This document shows positions 36,547 to 47,617 of a stretch of DNA of 64,000 nucleotides, in pieces; position 1 is the first letter of the stretch, and each line of letters starts with the position of its first letter. A program made the position numbers and the translations under genes. The notes under the pieces are model-generated. The model was not told the origin of the DNA. It made no database searches and saw only the letters and a program-made list of their open reading frames with translations. This DNA comes from an uncultured Hyphomicrobiales bacterium (GTDB lineage Bacteria; Pseudomonadota; Alphaproteobacteria; Rhizobiales; Ancalomicrobiaceae), in NCBI GenBank assembly GCA_903930435.1, contig CAIYYN010000068.1, positions 29,018 to 93,017 of the forward strand, written 5' to 3'.

Positions 36547-38106
36547 ATGTCCACGACCGTTGCGCAACATCGTCCGTCTATCCTGCGCGCCTTCGCTCGC
36601 GTTGACCTCGGGGTGGCAGCCTTTTTCGTTCTGGTGATTGGCGCGCTGGCACCTGTCCTGCTCGTCCGCGTCGCTCCGCTGGCCGATTTCGTCAATCATC
36701 TCAGCCGCATGCATGTGATCGCGGTGGCAGGGCACGACCAGTGGCTGGACGCTTTCTACCGGATCGACTGGGCTGTCTTGCCCAATCTGGCAATGGACCT
36801 GGTGGTTCCGCCGCTGGCACGCATTTCGAATGTCTATTTTGCCGGACAGCTGTTCCTCATCGGCATGATTTTGTTGCTCGTCACTGGTCCCATTGCGATC
36901 CAGTATGCGCTCAATCGCAAACTCAATATCTTTCCACTCGTTGGATTCCTGTTTCTCTATAATGGGGTGCTCCTGACGGGCCTCGTCAACTATCTGACAG
37001 GCGTTGGCATCGGCATGTGGGGGCTAGCTGCCTGGATCCTGCTGCGCGAGGCGAACTGGAGCCTGCGGATCGCCGTCTCAACAGTCATCGTTCTGGCACT
37101 GTACTTCTGCCATCTCTCTGCCGTCGGACTATATGGCATCGCGATCGGGTCCTATGAACTCTGGGCGTGGAATGAAAGTGGCCGCAAACTGAATTGGAAA
37201 GTGCTCAGGACTCTTGCCTGCCTGATCATTCCGGCCTTGCCGATCCTGCCGCTGCTCATGATGAGTCCGACCTGGGGACTGGCCCAGGACATCGAGTGGT
37301 CGTCACAGTCCAAGATTGACGGTCTGATGACCGTGGTCAGAACCTATGAAGACAGCCTGGATCTGGGACTGCTCGGATTGGCGGGCGTCGCATTCGTCTG
37401 GGGTCTGCAACGCGGCTACGTGAAGTTTCATCCTGTAGCCCTGCCGTATCTGCTGATCGCCATCGTCACCTACATGGCGCTGCCCAATGTCCTCTTCGGG
37501 TCCTATATGGGCGACCAACGTCTTGCGATTGCTTTCGTTATAACGTTGATCGGATTTGGCCAGTTGCAAGCGCCGGACCGTCTCGTGCGGATCGCATTCC
37601 TCGTTCTGCTTGTCAGTTTCTCGATGATCCGGTTTACCTATGTGGGTGTCCATTGGGTGCATCTGGCCCGGATCTACGAGCAATTCCGTGAAGCACTCAC
37701 GACGGTGCCGCGCGGATCGAAGATCCTTGTCGCCTATGCGGATGAAGAAGTCAGTGAAGATGCTGACAAGGACGCCCTCAGCCATACGGCCTGCCTCGGT
37801 ATCATCGAACGTTCGTCGCTGGTTTCAACGGCATTCACGGTCAAGGGCAAGCAGGTCATGACCGTCAGGCCGGAATATGCCGGACGCGTCGACACCGAAG
37901 ACGGATTTCCGCCAACGGTATCACAATTGCTCGTCGGCTCGGAATCTGAAGACAAAGGCGGCAATTACTGGGACGACTGGGAAGAGAACCACGATTATCT
38001 CGTCGTGCTGTATGGCGCGGAAGACGCAGTCACGCCTGATGCAGATGCATTGGAAGCGGTCGCTTCTGGCGATGGCTTCAAACTCTACAAGATCCTGAAG
38101 GACTGA
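36547..38106 (+). CDS. Polytopic membrane protein of unknown function
   Basis: Inner-membrane protein of 519 residues with about ten hydrophobic segments between residues 20 and 375, then a soluble C-terminal domain of about 140 residues rich in acidic residues. The first external loop carries ADFVNHLSRMHVI; an Asp plus Asn-His in this place recalls GT-C-type membrane glycosyltransferases, but that is only a resemblance. The ATG at 36547 gives a start just before the first helix; the frame extends further upstream without support. No family could be named with confidence. Confidence 0.75.
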   Translation: MSTTVAQHRPSILRAFARVDLGVAAFFVLVIGALAPVLLVRVAPLADFVNHLSRMHVIAVAGHDQWLDAFYRIDWAVLPNLAMDLVVPPLARISNVYFAGQLFLIGMILLLVTGPIAIQYALNRKLNIFPLVGFLFLYNGVLLTGLVNYLTGVGIGMWGLAAWILLREANWSLRIAVSTVIVLALYFCHLSAVGLYGIAIGSYELWAWNESGRKLNWKVLRTLACLIIPALPILPLLMMSPTWGLAQDIEWSSQSKIDGLMTVVRTYEDSLDLGLLGLAGVAFVWGLQRGYVKFHPVALPYLLIAIVTYMALPNVLFGSYMGDQRLAIAFVITLIGFGQLQAPDRLVRIAFLVLLVSFSMIRFTYVGVHWVHLARIYEQFREALTTVPRGSKILVAYADEEVSEDADKDALSHTACLGIIERSSLVSTAFTVKGKQVMTVRPEYAGRVDTEDGFPPTVSQLLVGSESEDKGGNYWDDWEENHDYLVVLYGAEDAVTPDADALEAVASGDGFKLYKILKD

Positions 38107-38279
38107 GGATTGCACGACCTCGAGACGAGGTTGGCTTGACGGCTCGTCTGACACCCGCTAAGAGTACCGTACGTTACGGTTCTTAACAGATCCCGAGACC
38201 TCTCGACGTGGACGCAGTTCCGCCGGAACGGGAGTCTATGACCTGCCACGAATTCCACCGCGTGTTTTGAACGGACAGC

Positions 38280-40032
<1,753 letters not shown>

Positions 40033-40135
40033 TCCGACACCTACCTGGACCTCAAACCCGGTGGAGGCAGGAGCCACGGTTAGTCCCTTGACGCAAAGGC
40101 TTATCGTGACTGCTGCCTTTTCCCCCTACCTGAAC

Positions 40136-40173
40136 AAGCGATTGCCGTTTCGCCAGCGGACTGGCAATCGCTT
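40136..40173 (+). terminator. Hairpin after ilvC, probable terminator
   Basis: Perfect 11-bp stem AAGCGATTGCC (40136-40146) with GGCAATCGCTT (40163-40173) and a 16-base loop. A strong U-run is lacking. Confidence 0.5.
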
Positions 40174-40249
40174 CATGTCTCGGAAACATGGACCTGATAG
40201 GGAGTTCGACCAGCCGACTGAATGATGCCATGCATCCAGGGAGAGCCGA

Positions 40250-40993
40250 TTGACCGCCGCCAACCATCCAGTCATTCCGCTGATCCGGTTATCGACCATT
40301 GATCTGACCGTCCGCCCTGAGCCCCTGGCGCTTGGCAAGCAGGTCACGCAAGCCGTCGAGGCCCATTGGGTGATGGAAACGGCGCGGAACCCGACACTCT
40401 TCAATGGCAGCGCGTTTCTGTTCGATCATTTCGAGATTGACGCCGATGCCGCCAGTCTGACCGCCCAGGGCGCGCTGACGGACTACGCGACCTTTCTCTA
40501 TTGGCGTGAGCATCGGCAACAACTGGCCTTCCATCACACGTTTCCGGTGGGCGCCATCGTGACGGCTGACGACCGTCTCGTCATCGGGCGTATGTCCGAG
40601 CACACGGCGAACGCCGGTCGCCATTACCCACCCGCAGGCAGTTTCGACGCCGGGGACATTATCGTCGGCGCAGATGGTATCCAGCGGCTCGATGCACTGG
40701 GCAATATCGCCCGCGAAACTGGCGAGGAAATCGGTCTCGATTTCTCCAGCGTCACGCCAGACCCGGACTGGTTGCTGATGCCATCAACCCGGAATGCCTA
40801 CGCCATCATCCGGGTGCTGCGGACGCAAAGCACCTCGGGCGAACTGGCTCCGGCGCTGGAAGCCCATATCAAGGCCGATCTGCACCAGGAACTGGCCGCG
40901 CTTCTCTATGTCGATTTCAACACGCGATTTGCTGAGGGGACCGCAAGCCCCTACGTCAATCATTTGCTCGCCTATCTCGCGACAAAAGGGTAG
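40250..40993 (+). CDS. NUDIX hydrolase-like protein
   Basis: Protein of 247 residues. NIARETGEEIGLDFS matches the REUxEExGU core of the NUDIX box, with the preceding PPAGSFDAGD loop typical of the fold; the first glycine-x5-glutamate part of the box is degenerate. Substrate unknown; nucleoside diphosphate derivatives are usual. The start is a TTG at 40250 with GGAGAG 6 bases upstream; the nearby ATG codons are in other frames. It is 32 bases upstream of the PhzF-like gene and probably in its operon. Confidence 0.72.
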   Translation: MTAANHPVIPLIRLSTIDLTVRPEPLALGKQVTQAVEAHWVMETARNPTLFNGSAFLFDHFEIDADAASLTAQGALTDYATFLYWREHRQQLAFHHTFPVGAIVTADDRLVIGRMSEHTANAGRHYPPAGSFDAGDIIVGADGIQRLDALGNIARETGEEIGLDFSSVTPDPDWLLMPSTRNAYAIIRVLRTQSTSGELAPALEAHIKADLHQELAALLYVDFNTRFAEGTASPYVNHLLAYLATKG

Positions 40994-41025
40994 AACGTCG
41001 GACCAATTTCAGTCGGAGAGTCGCA

Positions 41026-41940
41026 ATGGCCCGCAGATACGCAGTGCTCGACGTTTTCACCCGGGAAAAGCTCGCTGGAAATCCGCTGGCCGTCGTGCTT
41101 GACAGCGACGGACTGGACACATCGACGATGCAATCGATTGCGCGCGAATTCGGCCTGCCGGAAACCGTGTTCGTCCAGCCAGCGCAGCGCCCCAATCATA
41201 CGGCCAAACTGCGGATCTTCACGCCGGGCCGTGAGCTGGATTTTGCCGGGCACCCGACTGTGGGAACCGCCGTCCTGCTCGCCGCACGCCGGTTTGCGGA
41301 TCTGGAAAAAGCCATCGACGCCATGATCGTCGTGGAGGAAAATGTCGGCCCCGTGCGCTGCGGCGTCAAGCTGAACCCGAACGGGCCGCATTATGCAGAG
41401 TTTTCGGTGCCCAAGCTGCCTGCACCGGTGTCGGTTGATTTTGGTGACCGTGGTGCGATTTCCGATGCCGTGGGCCTGTCGGTGGCCGATATAGGCTTCG
41501 AGAACCACCGTCCATCCGCCTGGACCTGCGGGGCACCCTTCATTTTCCTGCCTGTCGCCGGGCTCGATGCCATGCAGCGTGCCAAGCCGGAAGTGAGCCG
41601 CTGGAAGGAAGCCTTCGGCACCCAGCAGCGCGTCGGCGTGTTTCTCTACACCCGCGAATGCGTGCACCACGACAGCCAGATCCACGCCCGCATGTTTGCC
41701 CCGGAATCCGGCATTCACGAGGACCCGGCGACCGGATCAGCCGCCGCTGGTCTGGCCGGTGCATTGCTGAAATTCGACGATCTGCCCGATGGCACGCATC
41801 CCTACCGGATCGAGCAGGGCCTCGAAATGGGACGTGCCAGCTTCATGGATCTGAGCATCGATGTCGACGGCGGCGTGATCAAGGCCGAACGGATTGGCGG
41901 GTATGCCGTGCAGGTAGCCGAGGGCGAGCTGAAGGTGTGA
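41026..41940 (+). CDS. PhzF family isomerase/epimerase-like protein
   Basis: Protein of 304 residues with the two-lobed diaminopimelate-epimerase-like fold of PhzF. Recognisable blocks are LDVFTREKLAGNPLAVV, FGLPETVFV (containing the catalytic glutamate), TPGRELDFAGHPTVGTAV and EDPATGSAAAGLAG. In phenazine producers PhzF isomerises dihydrohydroxyanthranilate; the widely spread family has mostly unknown substrates, and no phenazine genes are here. ATG 41026 follows a GGAGAG sequence. Confidence 0.92.
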   Translation: MARRYAVLDVFTREKLAGNPLAVVLDSDGLDTSTMQSIAREFGLPETVFVQPAQRPNHTAKLRIFTPGRELDFAGHPTVGTAVLLAARRFADLEKAIDAMIVVEENVGPVRCGVKLNPNGPHYAEFSVPKLPAPVSVDFGDRGAISDAVGLSVADIGFENHRPSAWTCGAPFIFLPVAGLDAMQRAKPEVSRWKEAFGTQQRVGVFLYTRECVHHDSQIHARMFAPESGIHEDPATGSAAAGLAGALLKFDDLPDGTHPYRIEQGLEMGRASFMDLSIDVDGGVIKAERIGGYAVQVAEGELKV

Positions 41941-41952
41941 GCACCACTGCCC

Positions 41953-42600
41953 TCACCCCCGACCACCCATGACGATCTTCAGCCTTGGCTTGCGCGGGGC
42001 GGGCAGGAATTCGAAGTCACCAGCGCGCTCGGCCGGTGACCAGTCGGGGTCGCGATAGGGAAAGCGGCTCTGCGGGCGGCAATCAAGCTGATAGACCGCT
42101 GTCGGCAATCCGGTGCGCCGATCGATCAGGGCACCGCCCTTGCGCGTCAGTCCATTCGAATGGAAATACAGCCAGAGATCCGGTGACGTTTCAAAAAAGA
42201 CATGCGGCAGAGTCAGTTCCCGGGCAAAAGCAACGCTCTCGCGGACCATATGCTGGATGACGGCTTCTTCGTCGCGCAGATAGGGCACCATGCACAGCCC
42301 GCTGACCAGTGCGATTTCGGAGGGGATTTCATCGAGGAAATCGCCAAAGGTCCAGTCGGCACCAAAGGCGACGTCGTCCGGCACGCCGACCTCGATGCGG
42401 AAGCAACCCACGAGGTCCTCACCGATGAAGGTCCCATACTGCCGGGACCGGGAATCGCGGGGATCGCGCAACAAACGGCAAGCATGATCCGCTGCGATTT
42501 CCAACTCTCTGGAAACCACATAGTAATCATACCGCAGAGCAAATATTTGCTCGATATCGTCTGCAGTATCAGCCTGACGTGTATTGATTGATCGCATCAT
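41953..42600 (-). CDS. FeeM / autoinducer-synthase-like N-acyltransferase
   Basis: GNAT-fold protein of 215 residues related to N-acyl amino acid synthase FeeM, PEP-CTERM/exosortase-associated acyltransferases and acyl-homoserine-lactone synthases. The N-terminus IEQIFALRYDYYVVSRELE has the arginine/tryptophan-zone pattern (R-Y-x-x-Y-V) of the group, and GCFRIEVG is the acyl-carrier strand. No luxR-type regulator, acyl carrier protein or exosortase gene is adjacent, so it is an orphan. Upstream, AT-rich sequence with nested inverted repeats (GGTT-N6-AACC at 42613-42626 within CTCCG/CGGAG) may hold its control site. Confidence 0.65.
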   Translation of the reverse strand: MMRSINTRQADTADDIEQIFALRYDYYVVSRELEIAADHACRLLRDPRDSRSRQYGTFIGEDLVGCFRIEVGVPDDVAFGADWTFGDFLDEIPSEIALVSGLCMVPYLRDEEAVIQHMVRESVAFARELTLPHVFFETSPDLWLYFHSNGLTRKGGALIDRRTGLPTAVYQLDCRPQSRFPYRDPDWSPAERAGDFEFLPAPRKPRLKIVMGGRG

Positions 42601-42726
42601 TGCCTCCGTTGAGGTTATATAGAACCGGAGATATGAACTATTCGCTAGCTGAAATGGTTGATGATTATCAGTCTAAATTCGCGGTAAGATCGTCATTTAA
42701 AATTGATTTTGTTGACTTAACTCCCG

Positions 42727-43650
42727 TTAAACCATGAGATCTTTCAACTCGCGCTCACTTGCGCCAAATGCGATCCGATGCCAGTCGGGCATCTGATGGC
42801 GCAGCCATGTCACCTGCCGCTTGGCATATTGACGGCTTTCCGCCTGTGCCCGTTCGATGGCCTCGCTGAGCGACAGGGTGCCCAATGCCGCCGCCACCAA
42901 CGGTCTGACACCGATGGCGCGCGCCGCCGGCATGGCCGGGTCGATCTCAATCGCTGCAAATGCCCGCGCCTCCTCAAGTGCGCCCAGCGCGACCATGTGC
43001 TCAAAGCGCTGGTTGATCCGTGCATGCAGGAGCGCGCGATCGATCTCGATCACGAAGGCTTTCATGCGATCAGGTCGCAGAAGGGGTGACGACGGCGGAT
43101 CCGATTGCCAATCCGCCAGCGAGCGGCCTGTTGCTTCGATGACCTCCAGCGCGCGCGTGATCCGCTGGGTATCGCTTGGCCGCAAGCGCTCGGCCATGAC
43201 CGGATCACGGGCAGCGAGATCCGCGTGGAGAGCTTCTGAGCCCAGTTCGGAAGCCCGCTCCCGCCAATGGCTGCGAATATCGTCCGGGATTTCGGGGACC
43301 CCGGCCAACCCTTGGGTCAGTGCCTTGAAATAAAGGCCAGTACCGCCGACGATGATCGCCGGACGCTGGTCGCGGCGCAGGTCGTCCAGCAAATGGCCGA
43401 CATCCGACAGCCAGTCTGCCACCGAAAACGGCTCTCGGGCTGATCGATAACCGTAGAGGCAGTGCGGAACATGGGCTTCATCCTCCGCGCTCGGGAGAGC
43501 GGTGATGATCGAGAGATCGCGATAGACCTGGGCAGAATCGGCATTGACGACGACACCGTCGAGCACTTCAGCCACGGCAATCGCCAAAGCCGACTTGCCG
43601 CTCGCGGTCGGGCCTGCAATAAGAACCGCCTCTGGCCTTTGCCTTTGCAT
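42727..43650 (-). CDS. miaA: tRNA dimethylallyltransferase
   Basis: Adds a dimethylallyl group to A37 of tRNAs reading UNN codons; 307 residues. The P-loop is LIAGPTASGKSALAIAVAE, and NADSAQVYRDLSIITALP and VGGTGLYFKALTQGL are family motifs; the C-terminal RQVTWLRHQ segment contacts tRNA. The start ATG at 43650 has GGA 5-8 bases upstream; a longer start at 43734 would overlap the serB upstream region and add unlike sequence. Divergent from serB. Confidence 0.96.
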   Translation of the reverse strand: MQRQRPEAVLIAGPTASGKSALAIAVAEVLDGVVVNADSAQVYRDLSIITALPSAEDEAHVPHCLYGYRSAREPFSVADWLSDVGHLLDDLRRDQRPAIIVGGTGLYFKALTQGLAGVPEIPDDIRSHWRERASELGSEALHADLAARDPVMAERLRPSDTQRITRALEVIEATGRSLADWQSDPPSSPLLRPDRMKAFVIEIDRALLHARINQRFEHMVALGALEEARAFAAIEIDPAMPAARAIGVRPLVAAALGTLSLSEAIERAQAESRQYAKRQVTWLRHQMPDWHRIAFGASERELKDLMV

Positions 43651-43718
43651 GCTAGTCCTGCCCACCTGCAATTCCGTGCCCCGTACCGGAGCCGTCAGAC
43701 AGAAAGCTTTCGCTGACC

Positions 43719-44621
43719 ATGCGTCTTGTTGCAACCCTCATCTCCAGTCGCGCCAATCCCGCCCTTGATGATCTCAGCGTCAAACGCGCCCGCGCGCTGC
43801 TTGGACCGGATGCATCGGAGCCGGACTGGCTGGAGGCAGGTGTCGCCGTCGACATCCTTCTGCCTGAAGCTATGACCGACGCACGACTGGCAGCCAGCCA
43901 TTTGCAATCGGCTTTTGAGGGAGTTGCGGTCGATGTCGTTGTCCAGCCCAGTTCCGGGCGGCGCAAGCATCTGCTGATCGCCGATATGGATTCGACGATG
44001 ATCGGGCAAGAGTGCATCGACGAGCTCGCCGCCGAGGTCGGCCTGAAGGCGCATGTCGCGGCGATCACGGAGAAGGCGATGCGCGGTGAAATCGCATTCG
44101 AGCCTGCCTTGCGGGAGCGTGTCGCGTTGCTAAAGGGCTTGCCCGAGGCGATTGCTGATCAGGTGATAGCCGATCGCATCACCCTGACGCCGGGCGGGCG
44201 GACCCTGATCGCGACCATGCGGGCCAATGGTGCCTATACGGCGCTGGTCTCGGGCGGATTCACGCTCTTCACCCGACCGATTGCCGGGATGATCGGCTTT
44301 GATGAGACGAGCGCGAACGAGTTGCTCGTCGAGGCCGGGGTACTATCGGGCCATGTCGCTGAGCCAATCCTCGGTCAGGCGGCAAAACGGGAGCATCTGC
44401 TGCGATTGGCCGAAGCAAAGGGCCTGACGCTCTCCTCGACGATGGCCGTTGGCGATGGGGCGAATGATCTGGCGATGATCCGCGAAGCCGGAATCGGTGT
44501 CGCCTATCACGCCAAGCCAGCTGTTGCGGCAGAAGCGACCGCCCGCATTGACCACGCGGACCTGACCGCCCTGCTCTTCATGCAGGGCTACCGGGCAAGC
44601 GACTTCGTCGAGGCAGGCTGA
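43719..44621 (+). CDS. serB: Phosphoserine phosphatase
   Basis: Last step of serine synthesis, 300 residues. HAD-family motif I is IADMDSTMIGQECIDELA with nucleophile Asp89 and acid Asp91; motif II is LVSGGFTLF, and motif IV is VGDGANDLAMI. An N-terminal region of about 80 residues resembles the extension of other alphaproteobacterial SerB proteins. Start ATG at 43719, divergent from miaA and convergent with the Do protease gene, 20 bases apart. Confidence 0.97.
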   Translation: MRLVATLISSRANPALDDLSVKRARALLGPDASEPDWLEAGVAVDILLPEAMTDARLAASHLQSAFEGVAVDVVVQPSSGRRKHLLIADMDSTMIGQECIDELAAEVGLKAHVAAITEKAMRGEIAFEPALRERVALLKGLPEAIADQVIADRITLTPGGRTLIATMRANGAYTALVSGGFTLFTRPIAGMIGFDETSANELLVEAGVLSGHVAEPILGQAAKREHLLRLAEAKGLTLSSTMAVGDGANDLAMIREAGIGVAYHAKPAVAAEATARIDHADLTALLFMQGYRASDFVEAG

Positions 44622-44641
44622 AGCCGCCGCCTTCGTGGCCC

Positions 44642-46201
44642 TTATTCGATGGACAGCGGCACGAAGCGGATCTCGCCCGCCGGGTTCTCAACCATGAAAA
44701 GCGCGCGCTTGCGGCCATCCTGCTTCAGCGCATCGACGCGTTTCTGGATATCTTCGGGCGCAAGCATTTCTTCCTGACCGACCTCCAGAATGACGTCACC
44801 GGGCATCAAATGCTTGTCGGCGGCTGACGTTCCGGCGTCCACGGTGGCGATGACGACGCCTTTGGTGATCTTGTCAGACAGCTTGAACCTGGCGCGGCTG
44901 GTCGCATCCAGTGCGATCAGGCCGAGCCCGACAGACTTGGTTACAGGCTTCGGCGCGACAGTGGGGGCGGCGGCATCCTTGTTGGCCGAGACTTTCTCGC
45001 TGTCTTCGAGGCGTCCCAGCTTCACCTTGAGGACCATCTCCTTGCCCTTGCGCAGCACGACAACGTCGACTTCCTTGGCAATCGAGGTATCGGCTACCAT
45101 GCGCGGCAATTCGTGCACATTGGGCACATCCCGGCCGTCGAACTTGATGATGACATCGCCGGTCGCTATTCCGGCTGTGTCCGCCGGACCCTTGGCCGTG
45201 ACACCACCGACAAGCACGCCCTTGGCCTCTTTCATGCCCAGACTGTCGGCGATTTCACTTGTCACATCGAGAATTTGAACACCCAGCCAGCCGCGCCGGG
45301 TCTCGCCAAATTGACGAAGCTGTTCGATGACGGCAACGGCAGTCCCCGAGGGAATGGCAAAGCCGATGCCTGCCGACGTGCCGGATGGCGACACGATGGC
45401 TGTGTTGATGCCGACGACTTCACCAGCCATGTTGAACAGCGGGCCACCGGAATTGCCCTTGTTGATCGCAGCATCCGTTTGCAGGAAGTTGTCATAGGGG
45501 CCGGCGTGAATATCGCGGTTCTTGGCGGAAATAATGCCGAGCGTCACCGTTTCACCAAGGCCAAAGGGGTTACCGATGGCCAGAACCCAATCGCCAATGC
45601 GGATCTTGTCGCTGTTGCCGAACTTGACGGCCTTCAGCGGCTTCGTGGGCTTGACCTTGAGAACGGCCAGGTCAACCTTCGTATCGCGCCCGACAAGTTC
45701 AGCCTTCAGCTTCGTTCCATCGGAGAGGTTGACCTCAATCTCATCGGCACCTTCGATCACATGATTGTTGGTGATGATGATGCCGGATTCATCGATGATG
45801 AAGCCGGAGCCCAGGGATTGGGGATGCATGGGCGGAGGCTGCTGCGATTTCTGCTGCTTGTTGAAGAAATCGTCGAAGAACTCCTGAAATGGCGACCCAT
45901 CAGGGGCTTTCGGGGCCGCGCCGGGTGGGGCAGGTACAGGCGGCGTTGCGCCGGGAGGCGTGGCCCCGGACGGCGGCAGAGGGATCTGCCGCTGCGCCCT
46001 GGCGATTTGCGACGTCTGGACGAAGACCACCGACGGCAGCAGCTGCTCGGTCAGGTCGGCGACCGACTCAGGCCCCTTGAAGGTTGTCTGGGCGGCGGCA
46101 ATCTGCGAACCGCAAGCCAGCAACAGCCCGCCCGAAACAATCACAAAGGCCGTCAATCGGCTCAAACGCGCCCAGAATTTGCCCGTCATTCGTTCATCCA
46201 T
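44642..46201 (-). CDS. Do-family periplasmic serine protease (DegP/MucD-like)
   Basis: Envelope protease/chaperone of 519 residues. A signal peptide at about 7-37 ends before QTTF. The trypsin-like domain has His147 (TNNHVIEG), Asp177 (KVDLAVLKV) and Ser251 (KGNSGGPLFN); two PDZ domains follow (about 290-385 and 415-510). A proline-rich linker precedes the protease domain. The ATG at 46201 has GGAG upstream; the in-frame opening at 46396 is not supported. It is last in the hflK-hflC-DUF2065 series, a quality-control operon common in this group. Confidence 0.95.
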   Translation of the reverse strand: MDERMTGKFWARLSRLTAFVIVSGGLLLACGSQIAAAQTTFKGPESVADLTEQLLPSVVFVQTSQIARAQRQIPLPPSGATPPGATPPVPAPPGAAPKAPDGSPFQEFFDDFFNKQQKSQQPPPMHPQSLGSGFIIDESGIIITNNHVIEGADEIEVNLSDGTKLKAELVGRDTKVDLAVLKVKPTKPLKAVKFGNSDKIRIGDWVLAIGNPFGLGETVTLGIISAKNRDIHAGPYDNFLQTDAAINKGNSGGPLFNMAGEVVGINTAIVSPSGTSAGIGFAIPSGTAVAVIEQLRQFGETRRGWLGVQILDVTSEIADSLGMKEAKGVLVGGVTAKGPADTAGIATGDVIIKFDGRDVPNVHELPRMVADTSIAKEVDVVVLRKGKEMVLKVKLGRLEDSEKVSANKDAAAPTVAPKPVTKSVGLGLIALDATSRARFKLSDKITKGVVIATVDAGTSAADKHLMPGDVILEVGQEEMLAPEDIQKRVDALKQDGRKRALFMVENPAGEIRFVPLSIE

Positions 46202-46346
46202 CTCATGGGCTCCGTGCGAGCCCTGCATCTGACGCCGATCTTGGCATCCTGCGCCACCACCGCAAAGCGGAATTTCGGAACCGCTCAAATTCAATCCGCA
46301 CCCGCAAGCCTCAATGCTTGAAGGCATCCTGATTTGACAAGAGAAT

Positions 46347-46652
46347 TCAGCCGCGAATGATCCAGACAAGGCAAACGCCAGCGACAAGCGCCGCAAAGCC
46401 GACCCAGCGCACGATACTGTCGGATTGTGTCATCGCGTCCCGCATCAGACGCTTCATGAGTGCCGGGATGGCCGCGTAGAGCGCTCCTTCAATCGCCAGC
46501 ATCAAGCCAACGGCAACGACCAGATCCTTCAAAGCGCTCGTCCCCTGCCCTACTGTTTTGAGTGGCGCCGTTTGGGCGACCTTCTGACTTGCCTGCAAGG
46601 CTATTGCATCGATGGCCGACTGGTCAACCACAGGCGCATGCGCATCAAACAC
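46347..46652 (-). CDS. DUF2065 (YjeT-like) small membrane protein
   Basis: Protein of 101 residues whose C-terminal 60 match DUF2065, KDLVVAVGLMLAIEGALYAA and WVGFAALVAGVCLVWIIRG, two membrane helices. The N-terminal 35 residues are unlike most relatives, which are about 65 residues, and may be partly untranslated. It follows hflC in the same order as yjeT in E. coli. Function unknown, thought to be tied to HflKC. Confidence 0.85.
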   Translation of the reverse strand: MFDAHAPVVDQSAIDAIALQASQKVAQTAPLKTVGQGTSALKDLVVAVGLMLAIEGALYAAIPALMKRLMRDAMTQSDSIVRWVGFAALVAGVCLVWIIRG

Positions 46653-46702
46653 GAGCAGCCGGTTGCTGCGATGGCCGCGTTACCAGCCGGTTCAATCCGT
46701 CT

Positions 46703-47617
46703 TTACTGTGCGGGGGCCGCTGCCGGTGGCGTAACAACCGGTTTCGTGCGTCCAGCCGGATCGCTGAAATAGCGGAAGAAATCGGACTGTGGCGAGACAA
46801 CCAGCTTCGTGTCTCCCGACTTGAACGCCGCCTCATACGCCTGAAGCGAGCGATAGAAGGCGAAGAACTCTGTGTCTTTGTTGAAGGCCTCGGCAAAAAT
46901 CCGCGCACGCTCGGCTTCACCACCGCCGGACACCTCGTTGGCATCGCGGGTTGCTTCGGCTACGACAATCGCCCGGTCAGCCTCCGCCCGTGCCGTGATC
47001 CGCTGGCTTTCTGCACTGCCCTTGGAACGGATTTCCGTTGCCTCACGCTGGCGTTCGGTCTTCATCCGCTCGAAGATCGCGCGGGAGTTCTGGTCCGGCA
47101 AGTCTGCCCGGCGAATACGAACGTCAACGACCTCGACACCCAGCTCACGGGCGCGCTTGTCCACCTCGACCTTGATGTGATCCATCAGGGAAGCGCGTTC
47201 ATCGCGGACAATGCCGGAGAAGGGCGCATCGGCGAGAACAGCCCGCAAGGCCGAGGACATGAACGTCTGGAGGCGCTGGTCACCGGCCGCCACTGTATGA
47301 ACCGTCTGATAGAACTGGACCGGATTGGAGATCCTGTAACGCGCAAAGGCCGAGACGATCAGCCGCTTCTGATCGGCAGCGATGATTTCCTGACCACCCT
47401 GTTCGAGATCAAGAATGACCTTCGGCAGATACTCGACGTTCTGGATAAACGGCACCTTGAAGTTCAGGCCGGGCTCGGTGACTGTTCCGCGCACCTGACC
47501 GAACTGGAGGATCAGCGCCTGTTCCTTCGGGCTGACGACAAAGGCCGAGCCATAGAGCCCGATGAATCCCAAAAAGACGACAATGGTTGCGATAACCCCT
47601 GCAATACCGGTTTTCAT
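46703..47617 (-). CDS. hflC: HflC, FtsH protease modulator
   Basis: SPFH/band-7 membrane protein of 304 residues that forms the HflKC cage around FtsH. An N-terminal membrane helix (GIAGVIATIVVFLGFIGLYG) leads into the SPFH domain (VVSPKEQALILQFGQVRG), and a helical region ERMKTERQREATEIRSKGSA follows. The C-terminus is extended, ending in PPAAAPAQ. Its start overlaps the hflK stop by four bases. Confidence 0.97.
   Translation of the reverse strand: MKTGIAGVIATIVVFLGFIGLYGSAFVVSPKEQALILQFGQVRGTVTEPGLNFKVPFIQNVEYLPKVILDLEQGGQEIIAADQKRLIVSAFARYRISNPVQFYQTVHTVAAGDQRLQTFMSSALRAVLADAPFSGIVRDERASLMDHIKVEVDKRARELGVEVVDVRIRRADLPDQNSRAIFERMKTERQREATEIRSKGSAESQRITARAEADRAIVVAEATRDANEVSGGGEAERARIFAEAFNKDTEFFAFYRSLQAYEAAFKSGDTKLVVSPQSDFFRYFSDPAGRTKPVVTPPAAAPAQ

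Noticed and set aside
45113..46321. 402-codon plus-strand frame opposite the Do protease
   Set aside because: The protease has its signal peptide, catalytic triad and two PDZ domains on the minus strand; the plus frame has none.
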